Below, piece after piece: positions 1-6,879 of a stretch of 11,406 bases of DNA (its first letter is position 1; every line of letters begins with the position of its first letter). The notes beneath the pieces are model-generated. The model did not search any database. It worked only from the letters and a program-made list of their open reading frames with translations, and was not told the DNA's origin. The translations under genes were made by a program, and so were the position numbers. The DNA lies in contig JACUTX010000064.1 in NCBI GenBank assembly GCA_014859615.1, positions 1 through 11,406 on the forward strand, read 5' to 3'. This DNA is from Desulfuromonadales bacterium (GTDB lineage Bacteria; Desulfobacterota; Desulfuromonadia; Desulfuromonadales; UBA2294).

Positions 1-2
1 AA

Positions 3-245
3 TTATCAAAGATCAAACAGAAATTTACTATTTTAAACTCACTGATTCAGGTGATCGGTTTGGCTTTTCTTTTTTTCGGCAGCATGATGGTTTTTTTCGT
101 TAATGGCTACGAGGTAATGGTTAGGTGTTTGGTTTTAGAAGAGAGGCTAGTTAGTGGGAAGCTTATCTTAATAGGATATATATTTTTAATATTAGGTGCA
201 CTGTTCTTTTTAGATAGAATCTATACAAAACTCCAGAAGCCTTGA
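3..245 (+). CDS. Small two-helix membrane protein, 5' end probably outside the window
   Basis: I do not recognise a family. The frame is free of stops back to the left edge, so the gene is probably cut by the window. An internal GTG at position 51 could be a start, but no Shine-Dalgarno sequence precedes it. The visible 80 residues begin with a polar, lysine-containing stretch. Two hydrophobic segments follow: one beginning VIGLAFLFFGSMMVFFV, and one near the C-terminus beginning LILIGYIFLILGALFFL. The tail is short and basic and ends KLQKP. The loop between the helices holds a few charged residues. The base composition is clearly more AT-rich than in the conserved genes to the right, which suggests acquired DNA. 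Lying just upstream of an Rhs fragment, it could be a leftover immunity protein of a polymorphic toxin, but position and composition are the only support for that. Confidence 0.45.
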   Translation, partial: LSKIKQKFTILNSLIQVIGLAFLFFGSMMVFFVNGYEVMVRCLVLEERLVSGKLILIGYIFLILGALFFLDRIYTKLQKP

Positions 246-303
246 AGCCCGTGTGACTCTCCACGGCGTTCATTCTCGGGCCTGACGGGACGCTGTTGCT
301 TGA

Positions 304-837
304 TTGCTTTACCAAACGAACAAGACTAACGATGTCAAGGATATGGTGTCAGGAATTTTCAGCTATTTCGGATCAATCAATGAAGTCTGCATGGCAAATT
401 GCAGGGACATAATGGAGGCAAGGTACTTTTTGATGTGCGGTCGCAAAACCAAAGAGATCCGGCCGATGGGGGAGGCGACAGAATACAGCTACGCCGCCAA
501 CGGTCTGCTCAAGAGTGCCACCGACTACAGCTACAACGTCGCCAGTTGGCTCACCGGCATCGACACCGTCGGCCCGCAAGGGGCGATTCTCAGCCGTGCC
601 TACAGCTTCGACGGCGTCGGCAATATCGAGAGTCAGCAGAGCGAGCGCGGCCCTTATCACTACGGCTACGATGCCACTTATCAGCTCACCAGCGCTGAGG
701 GTCTTTCACAACCGACCGCTGATAATGTGTCCCGCCCCGTCGGGCGGCTTGTGTCCGGATTGACAAGCAAACCAGTTTCCATAGACCTTCGAATAAACTT
801 CCTCTCTTCGCATTCCGCCATGGCTTTTGGCGCATAA
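304..837 (+). pseudogene. Rhs/YD-repeat protein fragment
   Basis: Only the middle of this frame has recognisable protein character. Residues of about 57-133 (bases about 472-702) contain tyrosine- and glycine-rich YD-repeat units: EYSYAANGLLKSATD, YSYNVASWLTGID, RAYSFDGVGNIES and YHYGYDATYQLTSAEG. These are typical of Rhs-family beta-cage shells, which normally run to more than a thousand residues and carry a variable toxin at the C-terminus. Here there are roughly three repeats, with no shell N-terminus and no conserved core boundary motif. The first 50 residues, from a TTG with no clear ribosome binding site, do not look like Rhs. After about base 703 the frame runs into structured, probably non-coding DNA and stops at 837. 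The repeat part is GC-rich and the upstream flank is AT-rich, so the piece looks like a remnant joined to unrelated DNA. It is probably not expressed as a functional protein. Confidence 0.55.
732..747. repeat. Short perfect GC hairpin near the Rhs/structured-DNA junction
   Basis: CCGCCC (732-737) pairs with GGGCGG (742-747) across a four-base loop. It sits about 30 bases right of the last recognisable Rhs codon. No T-run follows on either strand, so it does not look like a terminator. It may be part of the structured element that fills 706-1257. Confidence 0.5.
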
Positions 838-1078
838 CGGCCCCCGCCGACGCTTGCGGCGAGTCGTCCCGGTTTTACCCTCCAGACTGTTACCCGCTTT
901 CACAGGCCGGGACTTCATCACTACTACGGATTCATCTGCCACCTCGCTTCGCTTCGATCCAGACTTGGGTTCCCCCTTATGCCGGTTCTTATTCAGAATC
1001 TGACCGCTCGAATCCTGAAACAATACGAGGCTTCCCCAGTTACCTCTGACTCCCTGTGAACGACCCCATCCTCAATCA

Positions 1079-1163
1079 CGCTACGGGTCTGATCAGGTAT
1101 TGGGCTTTGCGCTATTTGGCACGCTTACCCACCCGTAGCGCCGAAGCAGGTTCGCTTACGCTA
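1079..1163. repeat. Nested inverted repeats suggesting folded RNA
   Basis: CGCTACGGGT (1079-1088) is perfectly complementary to ACCCGTAGCG (1131-1140), with 42 bases between them. The right arm can also pair elsewhere: TAGCG (1136-1140) with CGCTA (1159-1163), and inside that AAGC (1144-1147) with GCTT (1154-1157). The shared arm means the two stems compete or form a junction. This is unusual for protein-coding DNA and supports a structured RNA in this region. Confidence 0.6.
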
Positions 1164-1277
1164 TGTGCCGTTCACTTCCTATCGCTTCCTTCAGACCCTG
1201 CCGTTACCAGCAACGCCCTTGCGATTCGGATTGTCTTCCCCCTGATCGGGGTGACACCCGTATCTTGCAACGGGCCG

Positions 1278-1303
1278 GGTTTGTAAGCTCCGCTGGGCAA
1301 ACC
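1278..1303. repeat. Inverted repeat abutting the serA terminator tract
   Basis: GGTTTG (1278-1283) pairs with CAAACC (1298-1303) across 14 bases. The right arm directly touches the A8 tract that forms the T-run of the serA terminator on the minus strand. It could be the boundary of the inserted element to its left, or part of a longer terminator region. Confidence 0.4.
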
Positions 1304-1332
1304 AAAAAAAAGGCGGCCCGATCGGGGCCGCC
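1304..1332 (-). terminator. Rho-independent terminator of serA
   Basis: On the minus strand, 27 bases after the serA stop codon, an 8-base GC-rich stem forms (GGCGGCCC at 1312-1319 with GGGCCGCC at 1325-1332, five-base loop). It is followed by eight T residues (A tract at 1304-1311 on the plus strand). This is a textbook intrinsic terminator that closes the serC-serA transcription unit. Confidence 0.93.
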
Positions 1333-1359
1333 TTGTCTATTTCTGATATTATGCGCTGA

Positions 1360-2955
1360 CTACAGCGTCATATGCACCGCTTTGATGAAACGGGCATCAA
1401 CCTCTTGACGAATCCGCTCCACCGTCGCTTCGTCGGCGGGGGAATCGATGGAGAAGACCACCATCGCCTCCCCTTCGTCTTTGCGGCGACCGAGATTCAT
1501 ATTGCCGATATTCACCCCGGCTTCGCCGAAGATGGTGCCGATTTTGCCGAGCATGCCGGGACGGTCTTCGTAACTGATCACCAGCATATGTTCTTCCGGG
1601 GTGAAGTCGGTCATGAAATCCCGCATCTTGACGATTTTCGGAATCCCTTCAAACAGGGTCCCGGCGATAGTCCGCTTCTCATCGCCCGATTCGATCATCA
1701 GGGTGACCAGGCTGGAGAATGATTCCATTTCACTCGAACGGACTTCTGCGATCTCGATCCCCATATCGCGAGCCACCAGTCGGGCATTGACCATGTTCAC
1801 ATCGGTATCGGTCTGTTCATTAAGCAGCGCCGCCATACCGCAGACGGTGAGCGGGGCACAATCAAATCGGGCGAGTTTGCCGTTGTAGACAAATGTTACC
1901 TTGCTCGGATTGGCCGGTGCCAATTGTGAAATAAACTCGCCCATCTGACTGACCAGAACAAGAAACGGCTTCATCTGATCCATCAGATCCGGGTCGAACC
2001 GCGGAATATTGACGGCGTTTTCGATCGGTCGGCCGTCGAGATAATTGATGATTTCACGGCTGACATCGACCGCGACATTCTTCTGCGCTTCAAAGGTGTT
2101 GGCTCCGAGATGCGGGGTGACCACCATCTTCGGATGAGCAATCAGTTTTTTCAGGGTTTCTGTCGCCGGTGGCTCTTCGCTCCAGACATCGAAGGCGGCG
2201 CCGCAGGCTTTGCCGCTCTCCAGCGCTTTGAGCATCGCCTCTTCTTCAATAATGCCGCCGCGGGCGCAGTTGATGATGATGACGCCATCTTTCATCCCCT
2301 TGAAATGTTCAGCGGAAATCATGCCGCGGGTCTCGTCATTAAGCGGCGTATGCACGGTAATAATATCCGAGAAGCGAACGATCTCTTCGAGGGAGACCAG
2401 TTTGACGCTGAAATCTTCGGCCCGCTTTTCGGAGATGTACGGATCATAGGTGATGACATCGGCTTCGAACGCCCGGCAGCGCTTGGCAACGCGACCGCCG
2501 ACCTTGCCGAGACCGATGATGCCGATGGTCTTCCCTTTGAGTTCATAACCGGTAAACGGCGCACGCTGCCATGCGCCGCTCTTCAGGCTGGCGTTGGCCA
2601 CGGTAATATTGCGACAGAATGAGAGCAGCAGCGCCATGGTATGTTCGGCAGCCGAATTGACATTGCCGAACGGAGCGTTGACAACGATGATCCCTTTATT
2701 GCTGGCGGCATCGACATCGACGTTGTCGATCCCGACACCGGCCCGGGCGACAATCTTCAGCTTGGTGGCATGATTGACCAGCTCCTGATCGACCAGCGTG
2801 CCGCTGCGAGTGATGATTGCATCATAATTGCCAATCATCTGATGGAGCTCTGCGCGGCTCAGACCGAGACGGACATCAACCTGCACCCGTTCATCGTCGA
2901 GCAACTGCTGCAATCCGCTCTCAGCAATCTCATCGGTAATGATCACCTTCATCAT
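1360..2955 (-). CDS. serA: D-3-phosphoglycerate dehydrogenase
   Basis: This cytoplasmic enzyme oxidises 3-phosphoglycerate to 3-phosphohydroxypyruvate with NAD, the first committed step of serine synthesis. The 531 residues match the long (type I) form. A substrate-binding domain wraps around a Rossmann domain with the nucleotide motif GLGKVG at about 148-153. The catalytic set is Arg232 (NCARGG), Glu261 (DVWSEEPP) and His282 (TPHLGAN). An intervening allosteric-substrate-binding (ASB) type domain covers about 315-450. A C-terminal ACT domain, from about 457, contains EDRPGMLGKIGTIFGEAGVNI. ACT domains in this family commonly bind serine for feedback inhibition, so that is likely here. Two ATG codons lie in tandem: AGGAG at 2961-2965 is 5 bases from the first (2955) and 8 from the second (2952), so the second may be the true start, giving 530 residues. 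It follows serC after 112 bases, has its own likely promoter, and ends at a strong terminator. Confidence 0.97.
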   Translation of the reverse strand: MMKVIITDEIAESGLQQLLDDERVQVDVRLGLSRAELHQMIGNYDAIITRSGTLVDQELVNHATKLKIVARAGVGIDNVDVDAASNKGIIVVNAPFGNVNSAAEHTMALLLSFCRNITVANASLKSGAWQRAPFTGYELKGKTIGIIGLGKVGGRVAKRCRAFEADVITYDPYISEKRAEDFSVKLVSLEEIVRFSDIITVHTPLNDETRGMISAEHFKGMKDGVIIINCARGGIIEEEAMLKALESGKACGAAFDVWSEEPPATETLKKLIAHPKMVVTPHLGANTFEAQKNVAVDVSREIINYLDGRPIENAVNIPRFDPDLMDQMKPFLVLVSQMGEFISQLAPANPSKVTFVYNGKLARFDCAPLTVCGMAALLNEQTDTDVNMVNARLVARDMGIEIAEVRSSEMESFSSLVTLMIESGDEKRTIAGTLFEGIPKIVKMRDFMTDFTPEEHMLVISYEDRPGMLGKIGTIFGEAGVNIGNMNLGRRKDEGEAMVVFSIDSPADEATVERIRQEVDARFIKAVHMTL

Positions 2956-3005
2956 TTATACTCCTCTTTTAAACTCGGTCTGGTTTGGTATTATCGGAAG
3001 CGGGG

Positions 3006-3034
3006 ATTTTACGCTCCTCACCTGTAACTGTCAA
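3006..3034 (-). promoter_or_regulatory. Sigma70-type promoter of serA
   Basis: In the serC-serA gap the minus strand carries a perfect -35 hexamer TTGACA (3029-3034). A 17-base spacer separates it from the -10 hexamer TAAAAT (3006-3011). Transcription would start near 2999, giving an untranslated leader of about 45 bases. This lets serA be expressed without serC. I saw no obvious operator. Confidence 0.75.
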
Positions 3035-3067
3035 CGCCCTACCGACGCGCAGAAGACAAAAAGACGA

Positions 3068-4159
3068 TCAGCCGTTTCTCTGTTCGAACTCCCGCATAAA
3101 GGCGATGAGTTTCTCGACACCGGCCAGCGGCATCGGATTATAGATCGAAGCCCGAACGCCGCCGACGCTCCGATGTCCCGGCAGGCCGTAGAGACCACGG
3201 GCTAAAGCTTCGTCGAGAAATTTTTTCTCCAGGTCGGCAGACGGCAGATTAAAGGTCACGTTCATCAACGAGCGGCTGTCAGGCTGGGCAAAACCGAGGT
3301 AGAAACCGCTGCTGTCGATCTGCGCATAGAGCTGCGCCGCCTTGGCACGATTGCGCGCTTCTATTGCGGTCACCCCCCCTTCGTTTTTGAGCCACTGCAG
3401 CACCAGCTTGACAACATAGATAGCAAAGGTGTTGGTGGTGTTGGTCAGCGAATCGTCCTTGGCACAGGTCGCATAGTTGAGCAGGAGCGGCGTCTGGTCT
3501 GAGGCGAAGCCGAGCAGATCATCGCGAATCACCGCCACAGCCATGCCGGATGGACCGAGGTTCTTCTGAAGGCCGGCGTAGATCATGCCGAAGCGGCTGT
3601 AATCGATCTTCCGGGAGAGGATTTCCGAAGTCTGATCGGCGATCAGCGGGACCGAGCCGGTCTTGGGAAAATCAGGCCACTGCGTGCCGAACAGGGTGTT
3701 GTTGCTGGTCAGATGCAGGTAGGAGGCATCCTGCTCGATAGCGGCCAAAGAGACGGTCGGCAGACGATCAAAATTGCTGCTGGCGCTGCTCGCGATCACC
3801 CGGATATCACCGTAGGGGGCTGCATCCTTAATCGCCAGACCGGCGAAATTGCCACTTTCGATGTAGAGACATTTTTTCGATGACGTGCGCCCGGCAAGAT
3901 TCATCGGCAAAGCTGAAAACTGCATCCGCGCGCCGCCGTGCAAAAACAGAATCCGGTAATTCTCCGGGACGTTGGCCAGTTCACGAAACAGCCTCTTCGC
4001 CTCGGCAAGAATTTCGCCGAACTCCTGACTGCGGTGACTGATCTCGATCACCGAGACCCCCATCCCGTGGTAATCGAGAAATTCGTCACGAATCTGTTCC
4101 ATCACCGGCACCGGCAGCATCGCCGGACCGGCCCCGAAATTATAAACCTTGTCTGCCAT
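3068..4159 (-). CDS. serC: Phosphoserine aminotransferase
   Basis: This PLP enzyme transfers the amino group of glutamate to 3-phosphohydroxypyruvate, making 3-phosphoserine. It is the second step of serine synthesis and directly follows the SerA reaction. In many bacteria it also serves pyridoxine synthesis. Its 363 residues are close to the usual 360. The start MADKVYNFGAGPAMLP is characteristic. SHRS at 41-44 and HGGARMQF at 74-81 match substrate and cofactor contacts of the family. Asp175 (in IADQTSEILSR) should hold the pyridine nitrogen, and Lys199 in YAGLQKNLGPSG should form the Schiff base. The C-terminal GHRSVGGVRASIYN motif is also typical. The start is fixed by AAGGAG at 4167-4172, seven bases before ATG. 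It lies 50 bases after the helicase gene on the same strand and has a likely promoter overlapping that gene's end. Confidence 0.97.
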   Translation of the reverse strand: MADKVYNFGAGPAMLPVPVMEQIRDEFLDYHGMGVSVIEISHRSQEFGEILAEAKRLFRELANVPENYRILFLHGGARMQFSALPMNLAGRTSSKKCLYIESGNFAGLAIKDAAPYGDIRVIASSASSNFDRLPTVSLAAIEQDASYLHLTSNNTLFGTQWPDFPKTGSVPLIADQTSEILSRKIDYSRFGMIYAGLQKNLGPSGMAVAVIRDDLLGFASDQTPLLLNYATCAKDDSLTNTTNTFAIYVVKLVLQWLKNEGGVTAIEARNRAKAAQLYAQIDSSGFYLGFAQPDSRSLMNVTFNLPSADLEKKFLDEALARGLYGLPGHRSVGGVRASIYNPMPLAGVEKLIAFMREFEQRNG

Positions 4160-4203
4160 CCTTTTACTCCTTGATAGAGAATCTCCCCTCTGGTTTGGCC
4201 CGG

Positions 4204-4232
4204 ACTATATCACCGGTTTTCTTCACCTTCAA
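4204..4232 (-). promoter_or_regulatory. Sigma70-type promoter of serC, overlapping the helicase gene end
   Basis: On the minus strand TTGAAG (4227-4232) and TATAGT (4204-4209) are separated by 17 bases. The -10 is preceded by TG one base upstream, an extended -10 arrangement. The start point would be near 4197, giving a leader of about 38 bases. The -35 and most of the spacer lie inside the last codons of the helicase gene. Confidence 0.65.
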
Positions 4233-6759
4233 TCCCTGCACGCGCCGTAGCGAAAAAAGTTTTCACGGCGGCCTGCACCTCGACGGTTGAAGCGGCAAGG
4301 TAGGTGACGTCGGGGAGTGATCGGACAAACAGACGCCCATAATGCCGCTGGCTGACCCGGGCATCGAGAATCAGAACGACACCCCGATCATTCCGATGCC
4401 GGATCAACCGCCCGAACCCCTGTTTAAAGCGAATCACCGCCTGCGGCACGGTGTAATCCATGAACGGATCCCCCCCGCTTTGTTCGATCGATTCGGCGCG
4501 GGCTTCCAGCACCGGTTCCGACGGCACCCGAAACGGCAGACGGGCGATAATCACCTGCTCCAGCGCCCGTCCCGGCACATCGACCCCTTCCCAGAAGGAA
4601 TCGGTTCCGAACAGCACGCTGGTCGAATCCTTGCTGAATTCCTGCAGCAGCCGATGCCGGTTCATCTCTCCCTGACGCAGGCACCGATAACCGCGCGCCT
4701 CAAGGATCGGAGCGAGCTCGGCATGCACGCGCCGGAGCATCGAATAGGCGGTAAACAGAACAAAGGTGCGCCCATCGGCAGCCAGGATCGCCTGCTCGAT
4801 CTGCTCTGTGAGCATCTCTGCGTACCCCCGATCGCCCGGCATCGGGATATCTTTCGGCGCGGCGAGCAGCGCCTGGGTTTGGTAATCGAAGGGTGAGGCG
4901 AGCAGACTCTCGAGCAGACGCTGCGACGGCAGACGATCGAGACCGATCCGTCGCTTGAGATAATCAAAATTGTTATTCACGGTCAACGTTGCACTGGTCA
5001 TGACTACGGTCTTGCTCCGCTCAAACAGCGTCTCGTTAAGCAGATTGGCGACACCCAGCGGCGCGACACAGAATGCGGTGATCACCCCCTGTCCGCGACC
5101 GACGCGCCCCTGCCGGACTTCAAACCAGGCGCAACTCGCCGCGTCATCGACCACAAACTGGCCAAGATCGGCGGCCAGAGCGTTCAGACGCAGACCGATG
5201 CCACCCAGATCGGTCTGCGGTGAGATAAAATGCTCATCGAGCTCTTTGGGGAGCTCGGCACAGAGATCGATCACGATGCGCAGCGCGGCGGCCAGCTCTT
5301 TGGTCTGTTTCGCCAGAGCGCGGATATCAGTGACCGCATCGTGCCAGAATGCGGTGCCGCGAAATGCCGGCACCACCCGATGGCGCAACTCTTCATTCTC
5401 GGTCACCTGCTTTTCGAGCCGAGCGGCAAGTCCGAGCCCCAACCTTTCAAACAGAGAGAGACTGTTGTCGAGCAGCTGCTGACGCAACCCGGTCAAAAGC
5501 TCAATCTGTTCATGCAAAGAGCGGTAGAGGGTATCGTAGTGATCTGGCAGACGATTGCCGAGCAGAACCAGAAAGCGCGGCAGCACCCCGCGCTCCGGCT
5601 TGCGTGGATGCCGGAGCCGATTCAGAATCCGGGCAAAAGTAAACCGGGTCGAGCGCGAAGAGAAATAGCTGGTGGCGACATCTTCGAGATGGTGAGCTTC
5701 GTCGAGAATAATCCGCTCCGACGGCGGCAGCACCGAGACGGCACCGTAATTATCGGTGCTTCTGCGCAAAGAGAGGTCGGCCAGCAATAAGGCGTGATTA
5801 ACGACCAGCAGATCGGCCTGGGCCGCCTGACGGCGGGCTTTATAAAAAAAACAGCTGGCGTAGTGCGCACAATGTGCCCGGGCGCACTGATCGGCTTCGC
5901 AACGGACCTCTTCCCAGAGCGACTCTTCCGGCGTCACGGTCAGCTCTTCACGATCGCCGGTTGCGCTCTTCTCCGACCAGGCGAGCAGGCTTTTGAGCTC
6001 ACTGAGCTGCTGCTCGTCAAACAGCCCGGTCTCGGCAAAAGTGATCTGCAAGCGCCGTCGACAGAGGTAATTCCCCCGCCCTTTGACGAGGACCGCATGA
6101 AAATCGAGTCCGGACGCCTCTTTAAGCAGCGGCAGATCCTTACGCATCAGCTGTTCCTGAAGATTAATCGTCCGGGTCGCCACGATGACTCGCTCGCGGT
6201 TCTGTTTGCTCCAGAGAATCGCCGGCACCAGATAAGCGAGACTTTTTCCGGTGCCGGTCCCGGCCTCGATCACGGCGATCCGATCCCGGTTAAACGCGTC
6301 GCCGACGGTCTGCGCCATCCGGAGCTGTTCCGGGCGCTCTTCGTAACCGGGGAGCAGGGCGGCGATGCAGCCGTCCCGGCCGAGAATCTCCTCAATCTGT
6401 GCAGGGTGTAGACTTTTGGTCTCGGTCGAAGCGAACGCTTCGACGACTCTATACACACTTTCAACAGAGTTATCCACAATATGAAAGCCGACACCGAGCC
6501 CACCGAGATGTCCGGCAATCTCAAGGTCGGCGGGCGACGGTTCAAGATTTCCGGAGGGGTGATTGTGGATAACCACATCGCCGAATGCGACCGACTTTAA
6601 TATCGCCGGGACTGCGGTGGCGTTGCCACGGGCCAGAGTTGCAACATCGATCAGAGACTGATTGGCATCGGTCGTCGCAGAGAAAAAGACTTCGCGACCA
6701 CCGGCGTCGGCAATCGCCGCCCGCAGATGTTTGAGAACAGCTGTTGAATAGTCATGCAT
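4210..6759 (-). CDS. dinG: DinG-family iron-sulfur DNA helicase with an N-terminal JAB/RadC-like domain
   Basis: This is an XPD/DinG-type superfamily 2 helicase, expected to unwind DNA 5' to 3' in repair or in conflict with R-loops. Numbered from an upstream TTG (6801) the frame has 863 residues. I prefer the ATG at 6759 (849 residues) because a -10 box lies between the two starts. Numbers below use the long form. Walker A is EAGTGTGKS (179-187), DEAH is at 367-370, TSAT at about 602-605, FWEGVDVPG at 736-744 and QGFGRLIR at 794-801. Cys247, Cys306, Cys311 and Cys317, with C-x4-C-x5-C spacing, should hold a 4Fe-4S cluster as in E. coli DinG. Residues of about 36-123 form an extra domain resembling RadC, with H79-N-H81-P-S-G...S89-x2-D92. 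The usual upstream glutamate seems replaced by Ala54. AAGGAG (6772-6777) is 12 bases from the ATG, rather far. The symbol reflects the family; orthology to E. coli DinG versus YoaA is not settled. Confidence 0.93.
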   Translation of the reverse strand: MHDYSTAVLKHLRAAIADAGGREVFFSATTDANQSLIDVATLARGNATAVPAILKSVAFGDVVIHNHPSGNLEPSPADLEIAGHLGGLGVGFHIVDNSVESVYRVVEAFASTETKSLHPAQIEEILGRDGCIAALLPGYEERPEQLRMAQTVGDAFNRDRIAVIEAGTGTGKSLAYLVPAILWSKQNRERVIVATRTINLQEQLMRKDLPLLKEASGLDFHAVLVKGRGNYLCRRRLQITFAETGLFDEQQLSELKSLLAWSEKSATGDREELTVTPEESLWEEVRCEADQCARAHCAHYASCFFYKARRQAAQADLLVVNHALLLADLSLRRSTDNYGAVSVLPPSERIILDEAHHLEDVATSYFSSRSTRFTFARILNRLRHPRKPERGVLPRFLVLLGNRLPDHYDTLYRSLHEQIELLTGLRQQLLDNSLSLFERLGLGLAARLEKQVTENEELRHRVVPAFRGTAFWHDAVTDIRALAKQTKELAAALRIVIDLCAELPKELDEHFISPQTDLGGIGLRLNALAADLGQFVVDDAASCAWFEVRQGRVGRGQGVITAFCVAPLGVANLLNETLFERSKTVVMTSATLTVNNNFDYLKRRIGLDRLPSQRLLESLLASPFDYQTQALLAAPKDIPMPGDRGYAEMLTEQIEQAILAADGRTFVLFTAYSMLRRVHAELAPILEARGYRCLRQGEMNRHRLLQEFSKDSTSVLFGTDSFWEGVDVPGRALEQVIIARLPFRVPSEPVLEARAESIEQSGGDPFMDYTVPQAVIRFKQGFGRLIRHRNDRGVVLILDARVSQRHYGRLFVRSLPDVTYLAASTVEVQAAVKTFFATARAGIEGEENR

Positions 6760-6789
6760 GAAAAATAGAGTCTCCTTAAAAGTCGCGCC

Positions 6790-6795
6790 ATTATA
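6790..6795 (-). promoter_or_regulatory. Possible -10 box of the helicase promoter
   Basis: A perfect TATAAT lies on the minus strand 31 bases upstream of the preferred ATG. No good -35 is visible at 16-18 bases; the 17-base position reads TTCCCT. Transcription would start near 6783, which puts the upstream TTG candidate start (6801) outside the transcript. I saw no convincing SOS (LexA) operator. Confidence 0.45.
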
Positions 6796-6832
6796 GAGCA
6801 AGCCGCCGGCAAAGGGAATCTTTGCGAAATTT

Positions 6833-6841
6833 TGGTATACT
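6833..6841 (+). promoter_or_regulatory. Extended -10 promoter of the V/A-ATPase operon
   Basis: TGGTATACT reads as an extended -10 element (TG, one base, then TATACT with one mismatch to consensus). It lies 38 bases before the first ATPase gene. A -35 hexamer is poor at the right distance, which extended -10 promoters tolerate. The likely start point is near 6848. Confidence 0.5.
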
Positions 6842-6879
6842 CCCTGTAATTACTGGCCACTTTTATAAAAAGGGGGCGC

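Larger units (their letters stand above)
706..1257 (-). mobile_element. Putative 5' fragment of a group II intron (truncated at its 3' end)
   Basis: This stretch of about 550 bases has no convincing protein on either strand but is rich in inverted repeats. A 10-base perfect pair lies at 1079-1088 and 1131-1140, and a nested hairpin occupies 1136-1163. Further stems lie at 845-861 (CGCCG/CGGCG) and 1239-1251. Read on the minus strand it could begin with GTGTC at 1257, close to the GUGYG start of group II introns. The body resembles domain I to III sequence, with AAGGGCGTTGCTGGTAACGG and GGGTGGGTAAGCG. A weak reading frame near the left end resembles the lead-in of an intron-encoded protein. 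No reverse transcriptase motifs and no domain V follow, because the element meets the Rhs fragment near 703. If correct, it is a dead 5' remnant. The family call is from memory of sequence style, not from alignment; another structured RNA or a decayed insertion element remains possible. Confidence 0.38.

Noticed and set aside
706..1023. Minus-strand frame of 105 residues inside the structured segment
   Set aside because: Its lead-in has the style of intron-encoded protein leaders, but no reverse transcriptase motif appears before the stop and it lacks a good ribosome binding site. I treat it as part of the putative intron.
1056..1408. Two overlapping plus-strand frames across the structured segment
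   Set aside because: Compositionally odd, no ribosome binding site, and the longer one runs through the serA terminator into the antisense of serA.
2110..2622. Long plus-strand frames opposite serA, and similar ones opposite the helicase
   Set aside because: They mirror the codon pattern of strongly conserved genes on the other strand and have no start signals.
2956..3067. Terminator after serC
   Set aside because: A short T-run follows the stop codon, but no stable hairpin precedes it; read-through into serA seems likely.
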